DNA of 64,000 nt from Atherix ibis (lineage: Eukaryota; Arthropoda; Insecta; Diptera; Athericidae). The DNA lies in assembly GCA_958298945.1 (NCBI GenBank), contig OY282610.1, forward strand, positions 27,416,167 to 27,480,166. The letters are read 5' to 3'. The position numbers were made by a program, and so were the translations under genes. Under the pieces are notes generated by a model. The model saw nothing but the letters and a program-made list of their open reading frames with translations, was not told the origin of the DNA and searched no databases. Below are positions 26,225 to 39,110 of the stretch, one piece after another; the first letter of the stretch is position 1, and each line of letters starts with the position of its first letter.

Positions 26225-29200
26225 AATGTGATTATTTTCAAAATATCAGCCATTTTTGTTCAGGTGTTAGCGATTTTGACGTTATTGTAATAATAATTTT
26301 TTATTTCGAATATATACAAGTGTCCTTAGAGGATATCCAACAGTTCCGACAGCTCCTGCTAATGCTCTTCCTGATGGTTATGCCAAAGAGTTGAAATACC
26401 TCACAAATGGAGTACAACACCACCTTCTGTTACGGGGACTGCCTTTATTTACAGTCAGTTGCTCCAAACTTTAACTACTTTGCTCCTTTGTCAGGTATTG
26501 AAATTTCCAATTTTTATATTTAAAAAATTTCAAATCATTTCAATTTGGATACTTTAAAATTTTCATGTTCTAGTACGTTATGAGTTATTTGCTTTCTCGC
26601 TTTCCCTGTCCTATTGCCGAAAATTCCTTACAAATAAATTTTATAAATAGCAAGCATGGATTTATCAAGTCAAGTTAAAAATGATTTTTACATTTCTTCA
26701 ATTTTTTTTGTACTCTTTTGGAAAATTTGAAAACCGAACCCTTAAAAATTCATTCGTTAGTTATGATACTAGAAATTTTACAATTTCGACAAGAATTTTA
26801 TTCTGAATCGAATTAACAAAACAAAACCAATTTAGTTTTCATAACCATTTTAACATTTGTGAAAAAAGAAAATCGAACGTTTCTTTAAGGAAACCACTAA
26901 ACAAAAATATTTCAAAATTATTCAAGTGAAAATATAAGATTTTCTATAAGAAATCAATCAATAAATCAGTGTATGATTATGTGCAATAATGCACGACCAG
27001 TATATGATAGTAACAGGTTCTTGGAGTTAAGAGTTGGAAGCCCCATAGTATCAGGTTCTTGGGGGGGGGGGGTAGTAAATAGAAAATGAATAAGCGCACG
27101 TACGAGTAGCTATTGCACAAATGCAGTGCGACAATAACGAACGGACTTTGTAGACATTCTTGTAGAGACGAGAGATTTGAACGTTAATTTCTGTGCACTT
27201 AACTTGGAAAGATTTCGAACAGAAGTGGTGATTGCCTGGACACTTGAGCGGATGAAATGCTACCACACAACCTTATATGGCGAACCCTTAAAAACACAGT
27301 CGAACGTGATGTATTGTTGGTCTGTGTCCATCTGGACATAAACTAGAACCAGTCCACATACGAGTACGTCTCGGCATCACATGCACGGCAATTTCTAAAT
27401 GCGGCTTCTAATGCACTATCCGACAGTCGTGCGTATACTTGCTACCAACTGTGCCAACTAAAAACAAATGAACTATGGGAGGCCAGTTGTCGTCATCAAT
27501 TCGATTAATTTAGTTAAGTCCAAGCATGTCAAGTTGTTTGAATTAAATTTTGCATGAAAATGAAAATTAATTACTCAATTGACGAGTGAATATGTGAACT
27601 ACAAAATTTCCATTAAGTCGTGCCGTGCCTGTTCGGTATATTCGAATGGTAATGTCTGCCATCTCGCTAGTGGTAAAAGGTCAACCATCCATCTATTACT
27701 ACGAGTAGAACGAAACACGAAAGCTCCACAATCAATTGATTCGTCGTTATTCAAGAGTATATCGAAGACTGTGGTCCAGTACTAACTAACATAAATGGAA
27801 GCGGACTAGGTAAACTCGTTTGAATTGGTTTTAATTTTATTCCTACCTTCCTCGTTTCCATGGCCAATCTAATCTGATATGAAACACTAAAAAAAAAAAC
27901 ATATTGTATTCGAAAAAAAAAACAATTAATTTTGAGAAAAAAAAAACCAACAACAAAACGCAATAAAGTAAAACCAAGCATTGACCACAAGATTTATCTA
28001 CAACAATTCCTACTGACCAATGGTGTGGATTGAAACCAAAGAGTTAAACGCCCCCACACCATAAAATGCTTGTACGTCCTACAACAGTTTGAAATAGTTT
28101 TTTTTTTAAAATTCATTTTTAGTCTGTGCATAAATTCAATCAATTTTGAATAATTATTTCTGATTCTAAAAAGGAATTATTACCAAAAATTTCCAAAGTA
28201 ATTATTTACAAAAGAAATGTTTCACTAGGAAAAAAAAATACCCCAAAAATAACTTCCCCGTTCGATAGTTTGTAGAATAAATAAGGAATGACATCCTTGC
28301 GATTAGACACGAGGTATTGTATAAGAAAGGTGCTTAGAGTCGGTGCCAGGGTGCCATTTTTTGTAGCGTCATAGCAGCGGTTATCTTAAGGAGAAATTTT
28401 GCTGAGCTAAAAGAAAATTGGATTTTGTGAAAGAAATTATTATGTTATACAAAAGGGGAGGGGGGGGAGGTTGTACTGAGAAAATATTCCACTCGGTAGA
28501 TTATTCTGGATGTTCTGGCAATCCCTCACAATTTGTAGATTAGTGAAGCGGACGCCGCAGAATTGGTGTATAGGATGAGGATGGTTACTAAAACGATGGT
28601 TTGGTCAATCCTAATTTTGAGTAATTTTCTTATCCAAAATTTGGGGCTAGTAGTTGAATTGATTGGTTTGGTGAAGGACAACCAGTATGAAGAAAGGACA
28701 CTTTCATTATTCAAAGAATCTAGGGAGCTAATCAGCCTCTTCAGTACATAGTGTATTCAGGTGATCTGGAACTCATCGTTATCCGATTCCTCTACAATTT
28801 ACCAGGTAGTAAGGGATGCTATCCAAAACAGCACAAATTCTAGGTCAGCAATACCATCTGAAAATAGAAAGTTGAAGAACAGTTTCAATCACCGTCCTAA
28901 CTGCCCCCAGTTCACCATAGTAAGATGGAGGTGCGTGATTTTGAAAAACATCTTGAAGAATAAAACCTGGCTCATTAAAATGAAAAGGGGGGGGGGGGGG
29001 TGATTAGTTGTCAAATTGTTAAATCAGAGATAAAACCTCTTTCCCAACAAAAATCCGTTAACGTAGTTTCGGAGGGTGTTGCTATTCAAATGTCTGCAAT
29101 GGCCGATCTGACATAAAGAATCCTTTTTCGGAACTTTTCAACGACTTCGCAATTAGATCCGACCGTTTGACCTCACGAGAGACCTCGCTAGTTTAGTTTT

Positions 29201-29385
29201 ATTAGTTTTCGATGGACAAGGCCTCTATACGCGAGGTTACCAAAATGGGGTTGAAACTTTTCTGGAAGAAACTAGCGTGCAAGCTGTGTATAAGGAGAAA
29301 AAGTCCATAGGTCTTTAAGACCATTTCCTACCATATCTTGTAGAATAAATATTTATTATTGTTAATTAAGAAAAAGCCTTTCTCC
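26225..29385. other. Non-coding stretch with G-runs
   Basis: No recognised gene. G-homopolymers of 10-13 bases occur near 27060, 28455 and 28987. Short frames (28526-28714 minus, 28563-28751 and 28761-29003 plus) have no domain. AATAAA at 29343 is an isolated poly(A) signal match. Confidence 0.4.
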
Positions 29386-29388
29386 AAC

Positions 29389-29476
29389 GGTCATGCAACT
29401 TCAAAATACCTCTCCTCCGGAAGGCGTTCATGCAATGGTTATGCAACTTCAAAATACCTCTCCTCCAGAAGGCGTT
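29389..29476. repeat. Tandem duplication, 48-bp period
   Basis: ATGCAACTTCAAAATACCTC followed by TCCTCC-GAAGGCGTT occurs twice, at 29389-29428 and 29437-29476, with two mismatches. Confidence 0.9.
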
Positions 29477-29534
29477 ACTTTAATGTACGAAGAGCTCTTT
29501 TAGGTATATTTGAGAGTCCTTAACACCGCGCAAG

Positions 29535-30990
29535 TTTTTCTAGCAAGCGAGCTCAGCAAGGATGTCGAGTGAGTATGATAGATGATATACAGTATCATAA
29601 TTTAACAGGCGATATTATTGATCCTAAATCAAGGATCAGAATAAAGGATTATCAGTAGGTGATATGTTGAGTGACTATAATGGGTCAGGCAAAACTTCCC
29701 ATCTAAGCTGTAGTAACTTTTGACAAGTCTGCAATTTGATGTCCGGTATCATAATTTGACATCCGATGTCATTGATCCTTTAGCAAGGATCAGAATAAAG
29801 GGTTATGAGAAAGTAATATGTGTAGTGAGTATGATGAGTAGGGAAAAAACTTCCATCTAAGATGTATTAGCTTTTGCCGAGTCTGGAATTTGACGTCCGG
29901 TGTCATAATTTGACGTCCGGTTTCTTTGATCCTTCAGCAAGGATCAGAATAAAGTATTATCAGAAGATGATACGGTGGGGAAGTATGATGGGTAAGGCAA
30001 AATTTCCCATCTAAGCTGTAGTAACTTTTGACAAGTCTGGAATTTGATGTCCGGTATCATACTTTGACATCCGATGTCATTGATCCTTTAGCAAGGATCA
30101 GAATAAAGGGTTATGAGAAAGTAATATGTGTAGTGAGTATGATGAGTAGGGAAAAAACTTCCATCTAAGATGTAGCAATTTTTGCCGAGTCTGCAATTTG
30201 ACGTCCGCTGTTATAATTTAACGTCCAATGTCATTGATCCTTCAGGAAGGATCAGAATAAAGGGTTATCAGAAGGTGATATGACGAGTGAGTATGATGGT
30301 AAGGCAATATTTCCCATCTAAGCTGTAGTAACTTTTGACAAGTCTGGAATTTGATATTCGGTGTCATAATTTGACATCCGGTGTTATTGATCCTTCAGCA
30401 AGGATCAGAATAAAGTATTATCAGAAGATGATACGTTGGGGAAGTATGATGGGTCAAGCAAAATTTCCCATCTAAGCTGTAGTAACTTTTGACAAGTCTA
30501 GAATTTGACATCCGGTGTCATAATTTGACTTCCGGTTTCATTGATCCTTCAGCAAGGATCAGAATAAAGTATTATCAGAAGATGATACGTTGGGGAAGTA
30601 TGATGGGTCAGGCAAAATTTCCCATCTAAGCTGTAGTAACTTTTGACAAGTCTGCAATTTGATGTCCGGTGTCATAATTTGACATCCGATGTCATTGATC
30701 CTTTAGCAAGGATCAGAATAAAGGGTTATGAGAAAGTAATATGTGTAGTGAGTATGATGAGTAGGGAAAAAACTGCCATCTAAGATGTATTAGCTTTTGC
30801 CGAGTCTGGAATTTGATGTCCGGTGTCATGATTTGATATCCGATGTCATTGATCCTTCAGTAAGGATCAGAATAAAGGGTTATGAGAAGGTGATATGTTG
30901 GGTGAGTACGATGGGTGAGGCAAAACCTGCTATCGAAGTTGTAGTAACTTTTATCGAATCTGGAATTGCAATCCTTGAAAGGATCCATTC
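29535..30990. repeat. 154-bp tandem array with a hairpin in each unit
   Basis: The landmark GATCCTTCAGCAAGGATC falls at 29620, 29774, 29928, 30082, 30236, 30389, 30543, 30697 and 30851, giving a period of 154 bp (once 153). Each landmark is a 7-bp stem (GATCCTT/AAGGATC) with a 4-nt loop, CAGC or TAGC; the first is imperfect. Two unit types recur: one with AGAAAGTAATATGTGTAGTG and one with AGAAGATGATACGTTGGGG. 154 is not a multiple of three, so the array is not coding; the 98-residue frame at 30797-31093 is incidental. The array is unrelated to the satellite at 15.7-18.2 kb except in unit length. Confidence 0.95.
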
Positions 30991-31545
30991 GGGAACATAT
31001 GCTTTCGAGGGACGTTCATCATGGTACATTTCTGCCTATTCCATGAAATTTCCTGTATCAACATTATCACTTGGAAATTCTGGAATGATTTGAATGGCAG
31101 ATGCATGATCAAACCTTTGTAAATGTTACATAATGATTTCGTATATTTTATCTGACCATGTTATCTTCAGGAAGTATTTATCTTTTATTTCGTTAAGTAG
31201 CTTTTTATCTATGGAATTATTGATGTCATTCTAAAATTATTCTTCAGAATTCTAATTTTGTTTATCCTATCAAGAATATTGTGGGCCAACAAATACCCCG
31301 TTCGGGTTCTTTGTGAATGTTTATTTGATCTTTTCTAGATCGTAAAGAGTCTTTTTTTAAATTTCGCTATTAAAAATTGCAGTAATAATTAGTGCAGTCT
31401 TTAGGTGGAAGCCTATATTATATATATTCTTTTTATAATGTGGCCCCCATTTAAAAATTGAAAACAACAACAGAATGTCCATTTAAGTTATTTATTTAAT
31501 TCAAATATTTTTATTATACATATATTTTTTCCTTCATTATTATTA
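30991..31545. other. Spacer, no gene seen
   Basis: AT-rich sequence without recognised features between the array and the next mariner. Confidence 0.4.
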
Positions 31546-31548
31546 TTA

Positions 31549-32990
31549 CGAGGATCGTTCAATAAATCCTTAAAAAAAGATGGAAAAAAACTGTTTTTTT
31601 AAAAAAAATATAAAAAAAAACCATTGGTTTGGGCTTCATTGCATCAAGTCTGAACTGTTGATGACTTTAAAAATACGAGTATACTCCAGACGGATGGGTG
31701 AAAGTTCCAGAATTTTATGTACGAAGTTCGTTCAATTAGTACTTAGAAAAAGATGGAACAAACTGTTTTTAAAAAAAAAAAATTTTAATTTTCAACATAA
31801 GCTCTTTTTACCTCTGTGACCGTTTTTTCAAAGTTTTTATCCCGTCCAAAAAATAGGATTTCGGAAGTTCTGCAAAATACTCATCCGTTTGAGCAATGAC
31901 GTCCTCGTTGGAAGCGAACCGTCGTCCGCCAAGCCATTTCTTCAGATTGGGGAAAAGAAAATAGTCACTCGGGGCCAAATCTGGTGAATAAGCGGGATGC
32001 TGCAACAATTCCATTCTCAATTCCACAATTTTGGCCATGGAAACAGCGCAGGTGTGCACATGCGCATTGTCCTGATGCAAGAGGATTTTTTTCTTCTTCA
32101 GATGGGGGCGTTTCTCTTTGATTTCCTCGCTCAACCGTTGCAATAACGACGCGTAATACGCTCCTGTTATTGTTTTTCCTTTTTCCAAGTAGTCGATAAA
32201 AATTATGCCCTGCGAATCCCAAAAGAGGCAAGTTTTTGCCTTCTTCGGAGCCCGTTCACGCTTGAAAATCCACTGTGATGACTGTCTCTTCGTTTCTGGA
32301 GTGTAGTAGTGTATCCAGATTTCGTCCACAGTGACATATCGACGAAGGAATTCGGCAGGATTGCGATGAAAGAGTGCCAACATAGCCTCACAGTCCACTG
32401 CACGATTGCGCTTATTCTCCTCTGAGAGCAAACGCGGCACCCATCTTGCCGAAATTTTTTTCACAGACAATTTTTCATGCAAAATTGAAGCGACTATACC
32501 TTGTGATATGCCCGTGGCCTCAACTAATTCGCGCACTTTAATTCGTGGATCGTTCAAAATCAGATCGAGGATTTTGTCGATGATTTCAGGAGTAGACACC
32601 TCAACTGGGCGTCCTGAACGATGTTCATCTTTTGTGGATGAACGGCCACGTTAAAATTCATTCACCCAATTGTAAACCGTCGCAAACACAGGTGCAGATG
32701 TGCCATGAACTGCATCCAACTCGGCTTTGATTTCTTTCGGGCTTAAGCCTTTCAAATGGAGATGTTTGATGACAGCCCTAAACTCCCTTTTTTCTATTGT
32801 TATGCACAAATAAATATCGTTAGCTTTAATCGACGATAGAAATTGACCTACGCTATGGATCGAGCTGGCCTACGCTATGGATCGAGCTGACAGCTTTCCC
32901 GTTGATAATCCTACTTACAAAAAAAAAATCTTTACCGACACTACGAGCGCAATTTCTCGGATTTTCTAAGGACTTATTGAACGACCCTCG
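31549..32990 (-). mobile_element. CGAGG-type mariner, copy 1, with doubled left end
   Basis: The ends CGAGGATCGTTCAATAAATC (31549) and, on the other strand, CGAGGGTCGTTCAATAAGTC (from 32990) are inverted repeats flanked by TA on both sides. About 170 bp inside the left end there is a second TIR-like sequence, TACGAAGTTCGTTCAATTAG (near 31718), after a segment containing CCATTGGTTTGGGCTTC. This makes the element 1.44 kb instead of about 1.27 kb (copy 3). The same extra segment is in copy 2. Confidence 0.9.
31808..32797 (-). pseudogene. Mariner transposase, copy 1 (two lesions)
   Basis: The would-be start is ATA instead of ATG at 32797 (IEKREFRAVIKHLHLKGLS). Codon AAA of NEFKRGR has become TAA near 32653. 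From 32599 the frame is open: STPEIIDKI, EATGISQGIVASILHEKLSV (HTH), ARWVPRLLSEENKRNR, VTVDEIW (first Asp), LLHQDNAHVH (second), YSPDLAPSDYF (third, D34D). A 27-bp in-frame deletion after KKAKT removes nine residues that copy 3 keeps. The extreme C-terminus is replaced by KKRSQR through a frameshifting deletion. Inactive. Confidence 0.93.
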
Positions 32991-32994
32991 TATT

Positions 32995-34200
32995 ATTATT
33001 GAAGTTATTCTTTATTATTAATTTTTTTGTATTTATTATTGTAGTGGCCATCCTTCAGGTTTCTTAGTTTTTGTATAAGTTAACTTTTGTAAAGATACTT
33101 CCTGTTTTTCTGCAATTTTGTTCATTATAAAAGAAAGTTGACTATTACCAACAATACCGGCTCTAGTCTTAGTTTTGTGTCTTCTTTTGTGTCTTTTAGT
33201 TTATCTCTTCTATGATTCCTGGCGTCGCTCTTCTTCTTGCTGTCTTCTTCTTCTATAGAAACTATTCAATCTTCAGTTTTTTTTTATATTAACAATCATC
33301 ATTTTATTGTTATATGCAGAAAACTCCTTAAGTTCTCTATTAGATTATCTTCACCAATCAATCCAGACTCAGGTTGAGTATTAAGCATTTGATGTCTATG
33401 CCGGTGAATGTGCAAGTTTACAGATGGATTCTTCAAGGAGAGCCGATCTCGTAGGCCGTGTGACTAAGCCGATCTTCTATTATATACCAATAAAAGAAGA
33501 TTTGAATCTTCTTCTCCGCGTCGACTATGTGATCTTAACTAAATTTTGTCTTCATAAAATGTCGAGTATTTATACAAAATTTCTTAATAGTATAATATGC
33601 CTTGTATATATAAGCCTAAGAAAATAAACTATGGCAAGTGTCATCTTAGGAATTCACATTTCTAAAATTGTAGAAATACAAATTTTCCCAAGAATCATAA
33701 GTGCACAGATTGCCATGCATCATAAAACCTTTCTTGAAGATATTTAATGAGGTCTTAGTACTTGAAAAAATGTTTGTTATTTTGAAGTATATCCTTCAAT
33801 ATAGCAATCATAAAATTTTATTATTTTTACAGCATAATTGGCAAAATATTAACATCTGTTGTGCAGTACTATACCAATTCTAGGATAATAATCGAACCCG
33901 ACAAATGGGAGTCTCAAAATGATCTTCCTTTACATTAAATCTTCTTTGTTTTTTACCAGCAATAAAAATGAAATGAATATTCAAATTTATTGCTAAGGAT
34001 TTCAGAAGAATTTTATTTGAAAATGTTTTTTTTTTTTGTATTCAAAAGTTTACACCCGCATTTAAGTAATAGTTTTCCTTGTATTTTTTTATTTTAAAAA
34101 TTTTAATTTTTTTCCAAAATCTAAAATTTTAAGCACTTTTATATTATTTTTATTTTAATGAGAAATTTTCTATGATCGTAAATTTTTAAAGTAAAAACGT
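32995..34200. other. Non-coding stretch
   Basis: No gene recognised; short frames at 33424-33627 and 33701-33883 lack any domain. Confidence 0.4.
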
Positions 34201-35290
34201 TTTTTTTTCGAAAGAAAGTTGGCAATATTAATTAAATGGCATTAAAATTTTAATATAAATTTTTTTTTAAATCTACTTAGAAATTCAAAAAGAAAAATAC
34301 TTAACGAAATTTCCATTTTTAGTAAATCGCTGTGTATTTTTTGAATAATTCTTTTTAAAACTATTGAGAGAGCTTATCCAGTTGCTAGTTTGTTTTTTTA
34401 GTAAATAATATTTATCTGTGTGTGTGTGAAAACCACACATGGAATTTAGAAGATTAAAATATAAAAAAAACTGATAGTTTTTCTACAACAAACATTTCAT
34501 CGAAAGATGTTTAATTTAATTTTGATTTTTTCGATATTCTTTTTCTTAGAAAATATTATTTACTATAGGAAAAAAATTTATTTAAATTATAAAAAAAAAA
34601 ACATTAACCTTTATTTAAAACAAACTTCAGAAAAATCGTAGCACAAAAATTTTTGAACGAAATTCCCTAAAAGCAAATACTTAACGAAACTTTGATATAG
34701 ACCTTCGATTAGAGCGGGAGTTTAAAAGAAAATAACTTTCAAATTAAGACTTTTTCTGAGCAAAAAGATAAAAAAACAAATATTTTTGATTCAACCGAAA
34801 AATGCTTCGTTAAATTTAAGATTTTTTTGTTCTTTTTGCCATTGAAAAACTATTTTATATAATTAAATTTTTACTTTAAAAAAAATGAAGTTTATGCCTG
34901 GAAAAAATCATTTTCGTTTAGTTAAAAAATTTGTATACAAAGTATTTCTAGAAGAAAATACTTAACGAAACCATATAAAACCGTTTATAACAGCGGAATT
35001 TTCAAAAAAGATTTTTTTTTTAATTGAAAATTTCCACTAAATAAGATAAAAAATTGCATTATTTTTTTAATCAAAAAATATGAAAAGAAAATAGTATTTT
35101 CTGCAAAAAAGAAAAATCTTCTGATAATTTCACGTCTAACAGTTCAATATGGCGCGTAATTTCAAACAGAATTTTTTTAAGCCAGCAGCTCGTACTGTCT
35201 ACTTGGGAAGACATATCTAATTTTTCGTTTTTTTTTCTAGGAAAGTATGCATTTATCTATTTAATGAGTGTAAATATTTCATTGATTGAA
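34200..35290. repeat. Dispersed repeat family with CTTAACGAAAC core (left part)
   Basis: Diverged units share ACTTAACGAAAC (34302, 34681, 34966), GATTAGAGCGG-type blocks followed by TTTTCAAA, TTTCATCGAAA-ATGTTT, and GGCGCGTAATTTCAAA (35150). The same set recurs at 36.4-36.8 kb, beyond the R1 insertion, and at 47.7-49.2 kb. Units are about 285-500 bp with much drift. Confidence 0.7.
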
Positions 35291-35419
35291 TTTTAATTTT
35301 TTGTGTTCTTTTTCTGGGAAATATTTATTCTGAAAAAAAAATTAATTCACAATATTAAACACACACACACACATTTTGACAGTTTAAAAAGGTGGTGGTG
35401 GTTTTATAGTCTTGTCCTT

Positions 35420-36271
35420 ATCACGGGTGGGAAGGGAAGGGAGAATATCATCATTAGCATTGGCGAATATGAGGTGATCATGGGATCATCTCTTAAATAC
35501 CGAAGGGTGATGATTGACGCGAGGGTGCGGTTTTAGGAACACCTATTACACGTTGGTGGAAAAGCTGCGGGAACAATGAATACCAAACCTTGGGGGACGC
35601 AGGCAGAGTTGGAGGACCCTCTTGACGACCGTGATAGGGTCAATCCTGCTGTATTCTACACCAATTTGGGCGGATGGGTAGATTAGAGCAACCTACACTC
35701 GTGCAGTTGTCTCAGTCAACCGTAGGGGTTCGTTGAAGGTCGCCTGCGCATTCCGAACGGTATCATTTGTGTTGTGGCAGGTCGAAATATTGGCACATGA
35801 GCGCCACAGGCTGTACCGCCGAAGAGGTCGATGTGACGTTGTGCCGCCATCCGAGACCCATACGGAGGAAAAAGAATGAGTCCAAGAGCAGGTGGCAAAA
35901 TCGTTGGGATAATGCCCCCAATGGCAGATGGACTCACCGTCTCATCTCGGTTGTGGATCCGTGGATAGATCGATGACATGTACTATTTTCCTAATTTTTG
36001 ACGGGATACGGATAATTTCAGGCTCACCAATACTGCTTTAAATTTGTTTCTAACCTAATGTGCCCTTTTAGTGACAGTGTGATAGAGAGCACGGAGCACA
36101 TATTTTTTGCTGCCCCTTTATTCAATGCGAAAAGAGACGAGACACAGAAGTGCGCCGGAAAATGTCATGGGCCTTGACGTCAACTTGAGGACGACTTGTG
36201 GGGCTGTCGATGTCCTTGCGACAACAATCCTAAAAGAACTCCGTCTGAATGAGCGTGCAAGAAAATGGTAG
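35420..36271 (+). pseudogene. R1-clade LINE fragment (RT end to C-terminal finger)
   Basis: Segments in order: NIIISIGEYEVIMGSSLKY with VMIDARVRF (end of reverse transcriptase), SILLYSTPIWADG-like codons near 35640 (in two frames), WQNRWDNAPNGRWTHRLI near 35890, a CxxC-like finger with DSVIESTEHIFFAAPLF near 36075, and finally ENVMGLDVNLRTTCGAVDV to a stop at 36269-36271. This is the typical tail of R1-clade LINEs. Multiple stops and frameshifts make it dead. It splits the CTTAACGAAAC repeat region. Confidence 0.83.
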
Positions 36272-37000
36272 AAATATTGTAATTCACAATAATAATGATT
36301 TCGATCAATCCCGATGTAATGTCCGACGGCGATTCCGTAGGTAGATATAAAAATGTGACCAAGTAAGGCAGTTGTAGTGGTTTAAAAATCCACATTTTCT
36401 CATTCAATGGCTTCCACCTTACTATAACAAGAAAGGAAAAAAAACTTCAAAAAAACTTAACGAAACCGTATAAACTTCGATAGGAACGGATTTTTTTTTA
36501 AAAATCATTTTAAAATGAAGTTTTTCCACAAACAAATTTATATGTTCTTCAAAAAAAAAAAAAAAAATCTTCACATTTATTTATTTATAATTAAAATTTA
36601 TCCTGACAACCGAACAAAAAATCCTTTATATTAAATTCAATTTAGATTTAAACGAAAATAAATTACTTCGTATTTAATTGGTATGAATAATGAAAGACAT
36701 TAAATGGGATGCAAAAAAAAAAAAAATCTGATTATAATAAAATGGAAATTTTTCTATGTAATTTTATAAAAACTGGTTCCATTTATTAATTTAACGAAAC
36801 GAGCATGTCTCATAACTACTTCGAAAGTACATAAATTTCTTGGTACTGTTGCCAAAATGATTATGCATTAAAAGTCAGTCAGTCACCTTTTCGTTAAAAT
36901 TTTTAATTTTAATTCAAATACACTTTAGTATAAAATGCAAATGTTGCTAATATAGTGGGTTTTTGTCAACTAGTTTAGTATTGGTATGTATGGTATTCAA
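36272..37000. repeat. CTTAACGAAAC repeat family (right part)
   Basis: CTTAACGAAACCGTATAAAC near 36456 and TTTAACGAAAC near 36790 continue the family seen left of the R1 element. Confidence 0.6.
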
Positions 37001-38200
37001 AAATACATTTTTTTTTTGCATGGCACAATTTTTGATTGTTTTCTGTTTTGTTTTTTTTTTTGCCAATTCAGTCAGAGTTACCTGCATCAATCATTTTGTA
37101 TAAAGTATATGCGCAAGAATATTTATTCATAAAATAAGACAACAGATTTTGCTTAAGACAACATTTTCGGGTTTTGTATAAGACCTGTTACCAGCCATTC
37201 CGCTCTGACCTCACTTTTCTGACCATTCAACCAGAGTCCATAGTTTTTGTTGGAAATTTTTACCTTTTGACAATATTCTGTCGTGGCACTTTCTGCGCCA
37301 ATTCATTACCGTATAACACTGCCATTATTTATTTTATTTTTTTTTTATAAATTTTTTTATTAAATTCGTTAAAGGAAATTTCAAAGAAAGCCCAAGCCCA
37401 AATAACGTGTCAAAATTTCATTTTAAAAAAAAAAAACTACAAAAAATTTTACAAGCACACACACAATGAATCAAAATTTCCTAAAAGTTTCTTTTTATGG
37501 AAAAATTTCATAACAATAACCTTCAAGATATTTGCTCTTTGTTCATTTTCTTTTGATAACTTACATTATATTGTAATATACAAAAAAAAAAACTAAAAAA
37601 GTTGAAATGCACTTTTTTAATTTGAGCAACAAATTTCTACTATTTTACCTTCACATTAGAGTTCAAGAGAAAGGTACAACGTTTCTTATATAAGAAAAAA
37701 AATTTTAAATGCAAACAACAACAAAAATAAATATCGTATCTTTAATGGAGGAGATACACACATACACACACATATAAAATTTCTACATGGATTAACGATA
37801 ATCCATCATTTTGAACTATTGAATATTATTGTAGCAGGGCAAAAAAATTAAATTTTTATACAATTTCAATTCAACCACAAGGTTTCTTGTGCCAAATCTT
37901 TTATTAATCATTTCTAAATTAACTGCATTCAAAATTGATCGAAACATAAATATTATAATAAATTAAACTTCAGATATTCATTTAAAAAAAAAAAAAAAGT
38001 ATTTATTTCTAGTCTTGCTGCTTGAGAAAGATCCTTTTATAAATAGTTTAATAATAGATATTTTGTCAGAAAAAAAAGTTAATTTTTGATAATTTATTAT
38101 GTGACATTTTCTAAAAAAAAACAAAAATTTTTCGTATAATTTTTATTTTGTTGATTATTTTTAATATTTGTTTTTTTTTTTTTTTAATTATTAAACTTAT
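37001..38200. other. AT-rich non-coding stretch
   Basis: Homopolymer runs and short CA repeats (ACACACATACACACACA near 37755). No gene recognised. Confidence 0.45.
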
Positions 38201-38204
38201 AATA

Positions 38205-39109
38205 CGAGATCTGTTCAAAAAGTATCGGGAATTTTGAATTTCCGGGGTTTACGTGTATTCGATTTTTAATTTTTTTTGTGGCGTTATGTTGGTACTTATA
38301 TCTCCCACTTATGCTGACAAGTTCGGCCATTTTGAATTTTCAGTTAATTTTTGACAGCTGCTTTGCTTGCACGTGTTTTGGCTAGTCTTCGATTTTTACC
38401 CATTTTCGACTAAAAACAGCATCGCATTAACTCTGTCCGCGACAACCCAATTTTATTCCAAAAGGTCATAATTGGTAAAGAATCATGAGCTTATGGATAT
38501 GATGTGCAAACCAAAGCTCAATCATCCCAATGGAAGCTGCTGCACGAGGCAAGACTGAAAAAAGAACGCAAAGTTCTGTCAAATGTGAAGGTTTTGCTTA
38601 CAGTTTTCTTCAATTACTGGGGCATAGTGCATCATGAGTTCTTGGCACAGGGTAGAACGGTTAATAAGGAATATTACCTGCAAGTTATGCACAAGTTGCG
38701 CGAATCAATCTACCAGAAACGCCCGGATTTGTGGAAGAACAAAAATTGGCTTTTGCACCATGATAACGCCCCTGCTCACGCATCGTTGCTTGTGCTCGAA
38801 TTTTTGGCCTAAAACAACACACTAATGCAGCCACTGTATTCCCCAGATCTGGCCCCCTGTGAATTTTTCTTGTTCCCGAAACAGATTCTTTGATCCATTT
38901 TTTGGAATGGGAAAAAATCGAAGACGAGCCAAAACACGTGCAAGCAAAACAGCTGTCAAAAATTAACTGAACATTCAAAATGGCCGAACTTGTCAGCATA
39001 AGTGAGAGACATGAGTACCAACATAACGCTGCAAAAAATCAAAAATTGAATATACGAGTACGTAACCCGCGGAAAATCCAAATTTGCGATACTTCTTGAA
39101 CAGACCTCG
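38205..39109 (+). mobile_element. Internally deleted mariner with ~190-bp TIRs
   Basis: The left end CGAGATCTGTTCAAAAAGTA (38205) and the reverse complement of the right end, CGAGGTCTGTTCAAGAAGTA (39109), begin inverted repeats that run for about 190 bp (38205-38397 and 38912-39109), down to CACGTGTTTTGGCT and CTTCGATTTT. A TA precedes the left end; the right flank reads CA. The 905-bp element keeps only the middle of a transposase. It is therefore a non-autonomous copy. Confidence 0.92.
38465..38895 (+). pseudogene. Transposase remnant in the long-TIR mariner
   Basis: Codons read ES-stop-AYGYDVQTKAQSSQWKL, then SNVKVLLTVFFNYWGIVHHE, FLAQGRTVNKEYYLQVM, NWLLHHDNAPAHASLLV and PLYSPDLAPCEFFLFPK. 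The first catalytic Asp (normally GDES) is lost (GKES), the second is present (HHDN), and the third is changed to Glu (APCEF). The N-terminal DNA-binding half is absent. Related to SETMAR-like insect mariners. Confidence 0.88.
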
Positions 39110-39110
39110 C

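Noticed and set aside
29535..30990. CRISPR array
   Set aside because: The units are full-length tandem repeats without unique spacers, in an animal genome.
30797..31093. 98-residue ORF over the 154-bp array
   Set aside because: The unit length is not divisible by three and the frame opens only in the last unit.
35716..35979. 87-residue minus-strand ORF
   Set aside because: Antisense shadow of the R1-clade LINE fragment.
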